NCBI RefSeq assembly: GCF_026650985.1
Contig: NZ_CP086239.1
Location: 2,294,001-2,358,000, forward strand
DNA: 64,000 bases
From: Clostridium estertheticum
GTDB taxonomy: Bacteria > Bacillota > Clostridia > Clostridiales > Clostridiaceae
Direction: 5' to 3'
Part shown: one piece after another, positions 1 through 7,632 of the stretch
How positions within the stretch are numbered: the stretch's first letter is position 1
Layout of the letters: every line of letters starts with the position of its first letter
Position numbers and translations under genes: made by a program
The notes under the pieces: generated by a model
Seen by the model: only the letters and a program-made list of their open reading frames with translations
The model's database searches: none
What the model was told of the DNA's origin: nothing

Positions 1-284
1 TTATTAAGTAAATTTTTGTATTTTTTCAATATAAGTACTGAACCAATTGTATTCGCTAACATAAGTAATAAGGCAATAAATCCTAATATATCATGAATTC
101 CGGTCTTTAATATACCCCCACCTAGTTCATACATTATTAAAGTTCCTACTATATCACAAGTTAAACCTATAAAAAACATAACAACATGCCATGAGCGCAA
201 CACTTTTTCTTTGACTTCATTTAAAATAGAAATAGTATAAAAAATCAATGCTAAATTTACTAAAATTATCGAGATAACTAACAT
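1..284 (-). CDS. HsmA-like four-helix membrane protein, 3' end cut by window edge
   Basis: The gene starts at an ATG (282-284) behind a good AGAGGTG ribosome binding site and runs off the left edge after 94 codons with no stop. The visible protein is almost all hydrophobic, with about three membrane segments and short polar turns (NEVKEKVLRSWHVVMF, then GTLIMYELGGG). This pattern resembles the HsmA/TIGR03987 family of small membrane proteins of unknown mechanism. The family match is from memory of the pattern, so the gene call is firm and the name is tentative. The next gene upstream on the same strand is a lipoprotein that ends 38 bases away. Confidence 0.6.
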   Translation of the reverse strand, partial: MLVISIILVNLALIFYTISILNEVKEKVLRSWHVVMFFIGLTCDIVGTLIMYELGGGILKTGIHDILGFIALLLMLANTIGSVLILKKYKNLLN

Positions 285-321
285 TTTTCACCTCTTTTAA
301 GAATTATCCTTCGCTTATAAA

Positions 322-777
322 CTATTTTGCAATTTTCCCTTTAGCTTCATATTCTTTTTTAAGATAGCTAAACATAGCAGCAGTATTAGCAGCATCTTGT
401 GGAATATCATTATAAGTCATGGCATTAAATTTAATTTTCCCATCATCATACATTTGATATTGAATTTTCACGACTACAAGTTTCTTATTATATAAAACAT
501 TGCCACTGATAGTAACATATTTATTACCATTTTCAGCTGGATCATATATTTCCCAAACCGTATCTGTTATACCAGTATCAATAAGATCACCTAGTATTAC
601 ACCATTTTCAATAGGAGTTTTTCTTACAGCTATAACTTCAGGTGATTCCTTAATATTGCTAATAACGCTTTTCACTTGTTGCTTTGTTGTTAAATCGCAA
701 CCATTTATAAAAATGACTCCAATTAACGCCACAAGAATCAGCGATATTTGTTTTAAAACAATTGCTTTGGTTTTCAT
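322..777 (-). CDS. Putative lipoprotein of unknown function
   Basis: This 151-residue protein has a positively charged N-terminus, a hydrophobic stretch and a lipobox-like FINGC at residues 23-27. It should therefore be exported and lipid-anchored at the Cys. The rest is soluble and includes a segment rich in beta-type residues (residues ~70-120). I do not recognise the family. The ATG at 775-777 has a clear AGAAGGAGA ribosome binding site. The next gene downstream on the same strand encodes a small membrane protein, so the two may share a transcript. No enzymatic motif is visible. Confidence 0.7.
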   Translation of the reverse strand: MKTKAIVLKQISLILVALIGVIFINGCDLTTKQQVKSVISNIKESPEVIAVRKTPIENGVILGDLIDTGITDTVWEIYDPAENGNKYVTISGNVLYNKKLVVVKIQYQMYDDGKIKFNAMTYNDIPQDAANTAAMFSYLKKEYEAKGKIAK

Positions 778-797
778 GGTTTAATCTCCTTCTAAGA

Positions 798-838
798 AAG
801 TGCCACCCACATGGCAAGTAGCAAGTGGCAAGTTGCAA
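798..838. repeat. Short tandem-like microrepeat (GGCAAGT units)
   Basis: Just upstream of the lipoprotein gene there are three to four imperfect copies of a 7-8 base word (variants of GGCAAGT/AGCAAGT) within about 40 bases. It lies between the lipoprotein ribosome binding site and any upstream promoter, so copy-number change could alter the leader. No function is known. Confidence 0.35.
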
Positions 839-971
839 CAATTTATATCCTTAAATTTCGTATCTATTTTTCACTTACTTAAATTTTACCATAAAGAACA
901 ATATTATCAAATGTATAATATTGTACCTACTTAAGCATCACACCTAAAAAACGGCAAAAAAATATAGTGGA

Positions 972-1286
972 TTACAAATAATATATTCTTCCAGTGTAAT
1001 TTATTTTTGAATTTTGCTCATATTCCTCATAATCAATATATGCACCCTTAAACTCTAGTACATTTTCCTGTATACCAAAGCCCTCTATGCTTATAGTTTC
1101 TATTTCTTTATTCTCATTAATGCATGTAGCCAATGTATAATAAAAGTCCTCTTCCTCGTTATATATAATTGCTGTATCTAATATTATAAACCTTGCTTTT
1201 CTTATAATATTTCTATCTTCATCTGTGATTTCCACAAACTCAATATCTTCTACAACATTATTCCCTATGTCCTCAAATAAACTCAT
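972..1286 (-). CDS. Hypothetical 104-residue acidic protein, paralogue family A
   Basis: This is a small acidic soluble protein of unknown function, with a strong AGGAGG ribosome binding site and an ATG at 1284-1286. It has a clear paralogue at 50104-50412 and a decayed third copy at 35531-35604. Shared blocks include DTAIIYN/NTAIIYN, TLATC, ETISIEGF, KGAYIDYE and the C-terminal TGxIYYL. Conservation of these blocks across two intact copies supports a real protein. There is no signal peptide and no known catalytic motif. Its neighbours do not suggest a role. Confidence 0.75.
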   Translation of the reverse strand: MSLFEDIGNNVVEDIEFVEITDEDRNIIRKARFIILDTAIIYNEEEDFYYTLATCINENKEIETISIEGFGIQENVLEFKGAYIDYEEYEQNSKINYTGRIYYL

Positions 1287-1423
1287 ACCCGCTACCCCTC
1301 CTACTTTTAATTATATTTTCTAACTAAAGCATTAATTTTTTAACTTATAGTAAAATTAACAACTATTATATAATATTCATAAATGATTGATTGTGTTACG
1401 GGTGTGTTTTATATTCCATTTTT

Positions 1424-1609
1424 TTATTGTTTTAAATTATTTTCCATAGTTTTTAATATATCTCTATAATCATATACGGCGATCCCTGTTTTATTTTCCA
1501 CAAGTTCCTTATTTATTTTTCCATCATAATGCTCATATTCAATTACGCTTAACTCTAATTTCTTTAATGTAGCCTCTATCGTTTTGTTTACTTTTATATG
1601 ATTTCCCAT
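1424..1609 (-). CDS. Small hypothetical protein (61 aa)
   Basis: This short ORF has a good AAGGAG ribosome binding site about 9 bases before its ATG (1607-1609). The product is charged, soluble and probably helical in its N-terminal half (KTIEATLKKLELSVIEYEH). I do not recognise a family. It is called real because of the ribosome binding site and the absence of a competing gene. It could also be a chance ORF. Confidence 0.55.
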   Translation of the reverse strand: MGNHIKVNKTIEATLKKLELSVIEYEHYDGKINKELVENKTGIAVYDYRDILKTMENNLKQ

Positions 1610-1801
1610 TTACGTTCTCTCCTTATTAAGTTATTTAAAAAGAATAGGCTGATGATACTATTCTATAAATATATGCGAAACCCTCTAAACGTTTACACAT
1701 TTCCTTATAATTTTGAAATATAATCATATTTTTCTTGATAAATTTAGCTAATGTAAATCATCTAATTAAATTCAACAGCAATATTAACTAAACTAACGCT
1801 A

Positions 1802-1833
1802 AAAAAGCCATCTGAACTCAGATGGCTTTTTAA
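1802..1833 (-). terminator. Intrinsic terminator after dlgD
   Basis: A perfect GCCATCTGA / TCAGATGGC stem is flanked by A and T runs and lies a few bases past the stop of the reductase gene. It reads as a rho-independent terminator on the minus strand and could work in both directions. Confidence 0.85.
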
Positions 1834-1838
1834 TATAC

Positions 1839-2843
1839 TTACATATTTTCTATAGCTCTCCAAATCTTTTCATCTACTGGTATGCCTTCTTCTAAATTTT
1901 TATTTCTTGTATTTAATGTTCTCTCACCAGGGTAAAAAATCTCCCTATTTTCATCCACTCTTTCTGAGGCTTTAATATCCTTTATCACTTCATTAACTGC
2001 CGTTTTTATAAACTCACTGTCAGTTGCCTTACTTGGGTCAATAGCTATAAATATTTGTGATAATTTATATTCTGCTATTCCATCAATTTTCCCTACCTTA
2101 TATGATGAATTACCACCAGATAAAATTGTAGCTATTAAATCTAATAATATAGACAAACCAGACCCTTTCCAATATCCTATTGGTAAAACTCGTCCTGTCT
2201 TTTCAATTTCCCCTGGATCTCTTGTAATATTGCCCAACGAATCATAACCCCCAGGTACTGGTAATTGTTCATTATTCAATTTAGTTACTTCAATTTTACC
2301 ATAAGAAAACTGTGCCATAGCCATGTCTACTACCACATGACCATCAACTTTAGGAACTGCTAATATAAGAGGGTTATTTCCTGTCCTACTTTCCTTTGCA
2401 CCCCAGACTGGCATGTTAGGAAGAGTATTGGTCCAACAAATACCAATACATCCTGCATCAGCTGCCTGCCATCCATAACTACCACCACGCATCCAATGAT
2501 TAGTATTTTTTAATGCCACGCATCCTATAACATTTGTTTTAGCGAGTTCAATAGCCCTGTCCATGCAAAATTTTGCATTTAAATTTCCCATTCCTATATT
2601 ACCATCCCATTTTTCAAATGCTCCCATTCCTTCAATTTTACTTGGAACAGCATCTACATCGATATATCCTTTTTCTATATATTCTATTACTCTTGGAAAT
2701 CTAACATACCCATGAGAATAAACTCCGTCACAGCTAGTCTGCGTAAATAATAAAGCTGATGCTTCTGCTCTTTCCTCACCAAAACCTTTTTTTATTAATA
2801 CTCTCTTAAATTCATTTTTCATTTTCTCAAAAGAAACTCTCAT
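1839..2843 (-). CDS. dlgD: 2,3-diketo-L-gulonate reductase-like (YiaK/DlgD), NAD(P)H-dependent
   Basis: The 334-residue protein belongs to the malate/L-lactate/ureidoglycolate dehydrogenase family and aligns along its length with E. coli YiaK (332 aa). Matching blocks are VYSHG with the family's His at residue 44, NHWMRGGSYGWQAA, GICWTN, WGAKE, the NPL[IV] loop and GYWKGSG. DlgD reduces 2,3-diketo-L-gulonate to 3-keto-L-gulonate in the cytoplasm using NADH. It follows a YhcH/YiaL gene and an MFS importer, as in the yia operon of enterobacteria, which supports a role in keto-sugar-acid catabolism. The exact substrate could be another diketo or hexuronate derivative. Confidence 0.9.
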   Translation of the reverse strand: MRVSFEKMKNEFKRVLIKKGFGEERAEASALLFTQTSCDGVYSHGYVRFPRVIEYIEKGYIDVDAVPSKIEGMGAFEKWDGNIGMGNLNAKFCMDRAIELAKTNVIGCVALKNTNHWMRGGSYGWQAADAGCIGICWTNTLPNMPVWGAKESRTGNNPLILAVPKVDGHVVVDMAMAQFSYGKIEVTKLNNEQLPVPGGYDSLGNITRDPGEIEKTGRVLPIGYWKGSGLSILLDLIATILSGGNSSYKVGKIDGIAEYKLSQIFIAIDPSKATDSEFIKTAVNEVIKDIKASERVDENREIFYPGERTLNTRNKNLEEGIPVDEKIWRAIENM

Positions 2844-2893
2844 TATAATATCTCTCCTTTTCGTGTAATCTATATTTTCAAACCAATATAATA

Positions 2894-3364
2894 TTAAATA
2901 ACTGACATCTTTATTTTTATATTAACCTTTCTAACTATACCTTGCTGATTACATATACACCAAGGCCGGTGAACATCTTGCGGAAAAAATATAGCGAAGC
3001 TTCCTTTCACCATTATTAAATCAAATTCATTTTCTACTTCATTATAAAAAATAGAATCTTTTTCTTCTAATAACTCTTCACAAATAATGTTATTAAAAGT
3101 ATCCCTTGCATAACCTATTATTTCATTTCCTAAAACAGAAAATTGTATTTCCACATATTTTCTGTGAATTTCAGCTATTGCTTCTTTTTTAAATTTTGTT
3201 TCTCTGTCTACTACCTGAGCAATTATGTCATCTCCCATGATATTATATACACCAGTTTTCATATTAACAAAATCATTGTTTTTTAAATAGTTAATTGCCT
3301 TTATTATTGATTTAGAACAGACTTTTTCTATATCGCAAATGTTATTAATATTACCAAATATCAT
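2894..3364 (-). CDS. YhcH/YjgK/YiaL family protein, copy 1
   Basis: This 156-residue cupin-like protein of the DUF386 family matches E. coli YiaL (155 aa). It has the conserved MIFG start, EIHRKYVEIQF and FFPQDVHRP blocks that carry the metal-binding Glu/His residues. Family members act on sugar-acid anomers or are accessory to beta-galactosidase. A second copy lies at 4865-5335 on the other side of the transporter. This copy has diverged more after the HRP motif (HRPWCICNQQ against HRPGC). It has its own upstream palindrome (3411-3428) and precedes dlgD, so it may form a separately controlled unit with it. Confidence 0.85.
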   Translation of the reverse strand: MIFGNINNICDIEKVCSKSIIKAINYLKNNDFVNMKTGVYNIMGDDIIAQVVDRETKFKKEAIAEIHRKYVEIQFSVLGNEIIGYARDTFNNIICEELLEEKDSIFYNEVENEFDLIMVKGSFAIFFPQDVHRPWCICNQQGIVRKVNIKIKMSVI

Positions 3365-3410
3365 ATTAAGACCTCACTAAATCTGATTTACCCTAAAAAC
3401 TACTTTTCTT

Positions 3411-3428
3411 AATGAAAGGGCTTTCATT
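3411..3428. promoter_or_regulatory. LacI/CcpA-type operator upstream of yhcH-dlgD
   Basis: AATGAAAGGGCTTTCATT is a near-perfect palindrome of the TGAAAGCGCTTTCA class bound by LacI-family repressors and CcpA. It lies about 50 bases upstream of the first YhcH start, between that gene and the transporter. A related site sits before the second YhcH gene. Confidence 0.6.
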
Positions 3429-3480
3429 CCCACTAACCCTGGTTCTATTATACCTTAGTTTATGTTTTTTTTATATTCAT

Positions 3481-4800
3481 TTATACATTTTCACTATTTT
3501 CAACATTTATTGCTGCTATCGGGTGGGCACAATCATCTTTTTCCTTTGGCAATGTAGTTGTAATTATAACCGCGATCACTAAAGATAACACTAAACTATA
3601 TATACTAATATTATAGCTGAATGTTTGCATTAAGAATCCAACTAAAAATGGTCCTAGGAAACCACCAAGATTACCTAATGCATTTATGATCCCAGTAGCA
3701 CCACCTGCTACCTCTCCACTGAAAACATCTGGTGGGATTGTCATAAACACTGCTGATGCAGCCTGGAGGAAAAATCCACAACCAACAAGCATTCCAAAAG
3801 ATAACCATACAGATTGTTGAAGTCTTACTGATAGATATAGACATACTGCAAAACCTATAATTGGCATTATAACATATCTTTTTTTCTTCCTTGTTTTGTC
3901 TGATAAAGATCCAAAAACAAACAATCCAATTATAGTTGCAATATACGGAAATATTGATAAAAATCCAACTTGATCCATTCCTGTTTTGGTTAAGTTCTTA
4001 AGTATTGTTGGAAGCCATAAGGTGTATCCATAAACACCAGTTTGATAAAAGAAGAATATCAACACCAATTTCCATAAAGTCCTGTTAAAAAGGATTTCCT
4101 TTAAAGTTGCCTTCTTCACCTGTTTTTTATCGAAACATTCCTGTTCTTCGCGAAGTCTTTCAACAAGATAATCTTTTTCCTCTTTACTAATCCATTTAGC
4201 AGTTTCAGGCCTATCACTTATTAATGGTAACCAAACTAAGATTAATAAAAGTGATATTATACCCTCTATTATAAATACATAATGCCAATTATATTTAACT
4301 AAAATATATCCTGAAAGTGGGCCTGTTATAATAGATGCAATTGGATTATTCATTATAACAAAGGCAGTTGCACGGCCACGTTCTTCACTAGGAAACCAAT
4401 GACGAACTATTGTAAGTACTGCTGGCATAACGCCACCTTCAGCAACTCCTAGCAAAAATCTAAGAATTAATAATTGAGTTATATTGGTCGCAAATCCAGA
4501 CATTATAGCAAGAATACCCCATACCACAATGGTTCCTGCTATAAACTTTTTAGCACTTCCATGCTCTGCGATTTGCCCTCCAGGAACTTGGAGAAATAAA
4601 TAACCTACAAAGAATATACCCGCTGCTATTCCTGCAACGCTAGATGTCATACCAAGTTCCTTACTCATTCCTCCAGCCATTGCAAAACCAATATTTGTAC
4701 GATCCATAAAAGCTACTATATATACAAAAAGTATCGGTGGAATTATGTGCATCCAGCGTTTACTTGGGATCTTTACTTTTGAAGCTATATTCTCACTCAT
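3481..4800 (-). CDS. MFS transporter, anion:cation symporter (hexuronate/diketogulonate type)
   Basis: This 439-residue protein has 12 predicted membrane segments. It shows the features of the ACS family (hexuronate, phthalate, tartrate and diketogulonate carriers): RWMHIIPPILFVYIVAFMDRTNIGFA at the start of TM1, LRFLLGVAEGGVMPA in TM4 and a charged central loop (residues ~200-235). It should import a sugar acid with protons. Flanking YhcH genes and dlgD recall the MFS carrier in Klebsiella yia operons. A hydrophilic C-terminal tail of about 25 residues follows the last helix. Substrate is inferred from context only. Confidence 0.85.
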   Translation of the reverse strand: MSENIASKVKIPSKRWMHIIPPILFVYIVAFMDRTNIGFAMAGGMSKELGMTSSVAGIAAGIFFVGYLFLQVPGGQIAEHGSAKKFIAGTIVVWGILAIMSGFATNITQLLILRFLLGVAEGGVMPAVLTIVRHWFPSEERGRATAFVIMNNPIASIITGPLSGYILVKYNWHYVFIIEGIISLLLILVWLPLISDRPETAKWISKEEKDYLVERLREEQECFDKKQVKKATLKEILFNRTLWKLVLIFFFYQTGVYGYTLWLPTILKNLTKTGMDQVGFLSIFPYIATIIGLFVFGSLSDKTRKKKRYVIMPIIGFAVCLYLSVRLQQSVWLSFGMLVGCGFFLQAASAVFMTIPPDVFSGEVAGGATGIINALGNLGGFLGPFLVGFLMQTFSYNISIYSLVLSLVIAVIITTTLPKEKDDCAHPIAAINVENSENV

Positions 4801-4864
4801 ATCTACACACTCCTATGATTATTTTAAGTACTCGTTTACAAATGATGTTTACTTATATATATCT

Positions 4865-5335
4865 TTAAAGTATCTCTGTATTTATCTTTACAATTACTTT
4901 TCTTATTAAACAAGGAACTTCTATTGCACACCCCGGTCTATGAACATCATTTGGGAAAAGCACGACAAAATTGCCTTTATTCATTATTAAATCGATTTCA
5001 TTATCAACATTCTTATAGAATTTAATATCCTTTTCATCTAAAAGATCCTCTAATACTTCATTATTACCATTCTCTCGAGCAAACCCTATTTTTTCTTTTC
5101 CCTCTACAGAAAATTGTACATCAATATATTTCTTATGAACTTCTGGGTTTACTTCAGCTTTTTCTCTTGTTGTGATGTCTACTACCTGAGCAAATATGTC
5201 TTCGCCCTCAATTTTATAAACTCCTGGTTTCATACTTAGAAAATCACTCTCTTTCAAATAGTTAATAACCTTAATTATTGCTTTTGGAAGAACCTTTTCC
5301 ATATCATTAATATTTTTAATATCACCAAATATCAT
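4865..5335 (-). CDS. YhcH/YjgK/YiaL family protein, copy 2
   Basis: This is a 156-residue DUF386 protein and the first gene of the minus-strand sugar-acid operon. It keeps the canonical blocks PEVHKKYIDVQF, EKIGFA and LFPNDVHRPGC, and is closer to E. coli YiaL than copy 1 at 2894-3364. The likely role is as a small cytoplasmic sugar-acid anomerase or accessory protein. The transporter gene starts 64 bases downstream. The upstream region holds a strong LacI/CcpA-type palindrome (5414-5431) facing the divergent LacI gene, which suggests local repression. Confidence 0.85.
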   Translation of the reverse strand: MIFGDIKNINDMEKVLPKAIIKVINYLKESDFLSMKPGVYKIEGEDIFAQVVDITTREKAEVNPEVHKKYIDVQFSVEGKEKIGFARENGNNEVLEDLLDEKDIKFYKNVDNEIDLIMNKGNFVVLFPNDVHRPGCAIEVPCLIRKVIVKINTEIL

Positions 5336-5413
5336 AGATTAACACCCCTTATAAATTTTATTTTTTTAAATATATATTGTTTTACAAGTGCAATTTTTAT
5401 TGTTTACTTCAAA

Positions 5414-5431
5414 TTGGAAGCGCTTTCATAA
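5414..5431. promoter_or_regulatory. LacI/CcpA-type operator before the yhcH-2/MFS operon
   Basis: TTGGAAGCGCTTTCATAA contains GGAAGCGCTTTC, close to the catabolite-responsive/LacI operator core TGAAAGCGCTTTCA. It lies about 80 bases upstream of the operon's first start codon. Confidence 0.65.
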
Positions 5432-5717
5432 GAACTAAGTTTAGTATAATATAACTTCTAACAAAATTCAATAGTTATTTTTATAATATTATCTTTTCCA
5501 TATATTTTTTTGATAATATATAGATTTATTACTTACATTATCTATGACTTTTTGAATTCTATTTATTTTTACATATTAGTAATATCAACATTTCTACCCC
5601 TTCCATTATAAATTTGACTTTATCCTAATTAATAAATATAATTAAGTTAACTAATTAATAAATAAATTTAAAAATCTAAATGTCACAAGAAATAATTGTG
5701 TGTATACCTCTTTTATG

Positions 5718-5733
5718 TTGTATGCGCTTTCAA
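5718..5733. promoter_or_regulatory. LacI-type operator before the LacI-family gene
   Basis: TTGTATGCGCTTTCAA is palindromic around GC apart from two mismatched pairs. It lies about 40 bases before the regulator's start, which suits autoregulation. Confidence 0.5.
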
Positions 5734-5773
5734 TTTTCAGATTAGAGTTTAAGATTTATACGGAGGAATGAAT

Positions 5774-6763
5774 TTGAATATATATGATATTGCAAAAGAA
5801 GCTGGTGTCTCTATAACCACTGTGTCTAGAGTTCTTAACCACAAAGAAAATATTAGTAACAAAACTAAAGATAAGGTTGAAAAAATTTTAAAAAAATATA
5901 ATTATATACCCAATGCTATAGCCAGAGGTTTAGTAACTAAATCTATGAAATCTATAGGCATCGTTACAACTAATATTACTGATATGCATCATGCGAAGTC
6001 TGCCTACATAATGGAGAGAGAATTTAACAAGTTGGGTTATTCTGTTATGCTTTGCAATACCGGTGCAAGGACCGATGAAAGTATAAATTATATTAAAATG
6101 TTATCTGAGCGAAATATAGATGGAATTATTTTAATGGGGTCAGTATTTAATAATAAAGATATACAATCATCAATTTCCGCGTATCTTAATCATATTCCAA
6201 CGGTACTTCAAAATGGATTTTTAGATATGGAAAATACCTACTCAGTATTAGTAGATGACTCTTATGGTATTTCTATGTGTGTTGATCATCTCTTTGAGAA
6301 AGGCCATTCAGATATAGTATACGTAAAAGATATGGATACCTATAGTGCAAAGCAAAAGAAAGAAGGATTTCTAGTTGGAATGAATAAGAATGGTTTAAAG
6401 CTAGATGACAATTCCATTATAAATACACAGTGTGGATTAGATGGTGGCCGGAATGCGGTAAAAGAACTTATTAAATTAAGGAAAAATTTTACTGCAATAA
6501 TCTTTGGTGAGGATGTTACTGCAATTGGTGCTATAAAGGAGCTTCGCGACTTAGATATTAACGTACCTAAAGATGTTGCTATAATAGGTTTTAATAATTC
6601 AATACTCGCCGAGTGTTGCTACCCAGAGTTAACTTCTGTTGACAATAAAGTTGAGACAACAAGTTTTTTAAGTGTTAGATTATTAAGCGATCTTATAGAG
6701 AAAAAAAATGTAGCATCAAATATTCTAGTTCGCCCAGAACTCGTAATTAGAAAAAGTACTTAA
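5774..6763 (+). CDS. LacI-family transcriptional regulator of the sugar-acid locus
   Basis: This ~329-residue repressor starts with the classic NIYDIAKEAGVSITTVSRVLN helix-turn-helix and hinge (residues 1-50), followed by a periplasmic-binding-protein-like sensor domain. I chose the TTG at 5774 because the GGAGG at 5762-5766 is 7 bases from it but only 1 base from the upstream ATG at 5768. The gene is divergent from the yhcH/MFS/dlgD genes, and matching palindromes lie on both sides of the intergenic region. It probably represses that operon until a sugar acid binds. The inducer is unknown. Confidence 0.87.
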   Translation: MNIYDIAKEAGVSITTVSRVLNHKENISNKTKDKVEKILKKYNYIPNAIARGLVTKSMKSIGIVTTNITDMHHAKSAYIMEREFNKLGYSVMLCNTGARTDESINYIKMLSERNIDGIILMGSVFNNKDIQSSISAYLNHIPTVLQNGFLDMENTYSVLVDDSYGISMCVDHLFEKGHSDIVYVKDMDTYSAKQKKEGFLVGMNKNGLKLDDNSIINTQCGLDGGRNAVKELIKLRKNFTAIIFGEDVTAIGAIKELRDLDINVPKDVAIIGFNNSILAECCYPELTSVDNKVETTSFLSVRLLSDLIEKKNVASNILVRPELVIRKST

Positions 6764-6767
6764 TTAA

Positions 6768-7061
6768 AATTTAAGTGCCATAGGTATATTTTTTTATTTT
6801 AAGAATCAATCATTTTACTTTATATTGATAGGCAGCATATTATTTATGACAGGATATATTTTACTAGCTACAGTAATACCTTCTGCAGCTAATGATATTG
6901 CAGCAAATAGCTATAGAGGCGCGGCAAATGGAATAATAAATAGTTTTCAATATATTGGATCTTTTGTAGGTTCGGTTATCACTGGTCTCTTATGGGGTAA
7001 TCACAAGAACATTGCTCTATTTTTAATAATATCGATATGTATAATGGGCCTATTTACTGTA
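6768..7061 (+). pseudogene. C-terminal remnant of an MFS transporter
   Basis: The frame immediately after the LacI stop stays open without a start codon or ribosome binding site. It encodes about 95 residues typical of the last helices of an MFS carrier (GSILFMTGYILLATVIPS, RGAANGIINSFQYIGSFVGSV, GLLWG). The first ten helices are missing. At about 7055-7061 the MFS similarity stops and a TetR C-terminal region begins in another frame, so a deletion has fused two genes. It could come from a duplicate sugar-acid carrier, but the family alone cannot show that. Confidence 0.7.
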
Positions 7062-7513
7062 AAAAACCTATATATAAACATTTTAAAAGTAAAGATGATA
7101 TTATATTTGAATATTTTAAAGAAATAATAGAAAGTGATAAAAATTACACTATTGAATCTATAAAGAAAGCTGGTTCTTTAGAAAATAAGTTGAATTCAAT
7201 AATTTTTTCTTATCATAAATATAAACTTCCCATTAATATACTAGATGAAGCACATAAGTTTTATTATAATGAATGGAATAAACTCCAAGATCTAAAGAAT
7301 TTCAAATTGAAACTCATAGAAACAACACTAAAAGAGTCTATGGAATCAGGAGTTTTAAGGAATGATATTAATCTAAATCTTATCAGTTCCATCTTAGAGA
7401 GTGTTAGTAACACATTTCTAGATTATGAATTCTTGAGCAAAAATAACATGACAATGAAAGATGCAATGAATGAGACGATTACAATATTACTTCATGGGAT
7501 TTTAAAGATATAA
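7058..7513 (+). pseudogene. TetR-family regulator lacking its DNA-binding domain
   Basis: From about 7058 the frame reads PIYKHFKSKDDIIFEYFKE, the end of the TetR helix-turn-helix and start of helix 4, followed by a plausible ligand-binding domain to residue ~158. The first ~35-40 residues of a normal TetR protein, including the HTH, are absent and replaced by the end of an MFS fragment in another frame. No ribosome binding site is obvious. The product, if made, could not bind DNA in the usual way, so it is called a remnant. Confidence 0.7.
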
Positions 7514-7586
7514 TTATTCCACATAACTTTCTACGTTTGTGTAAATACTTAAACTTATGCATGATTTTACGAACAACAAATTATAA

Positions 7587-7625
7587 AAGAGTAACATCCT
7601 AATTAATTAAGATGCTACTCTTTGT
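7587..7625 (-). terminator. Terminator after uxuA
   Basis: An AGAGTAACATC / GATGCTACTCT stem with one mismatch is flanked by A and T runs and lies just past the uxuA stop. Confidence 0.75.
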
Positions 7626-7632
7626 TGCTTCT

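Larger units (their letters stand above)
5336..5773. other. Divergent control region between yhcH-2 and the LacI gene
   Basis: This 438-base, very AT-rich intergenic region holds two palindromic operator-like sites (5414-5431 and 5718-5733), one near each divergent gene. I see no RNA gene or ORF in it. Confidence 0.6.

Noticed and set aside
5768-5773. ATG at 5768 as the LacI-family start
   Set aside because: GGAGG is only one base away; the TTG at 5774 is correctly spaced and gives the usual NIYDIA start.
6825-7127. Intact small membrane protein gene after the LacI gene
   Set aside because: It is an internal piece of an MFS transporter with no ribosome binding site and the similarity ends mid-gene, so it is a remnant.
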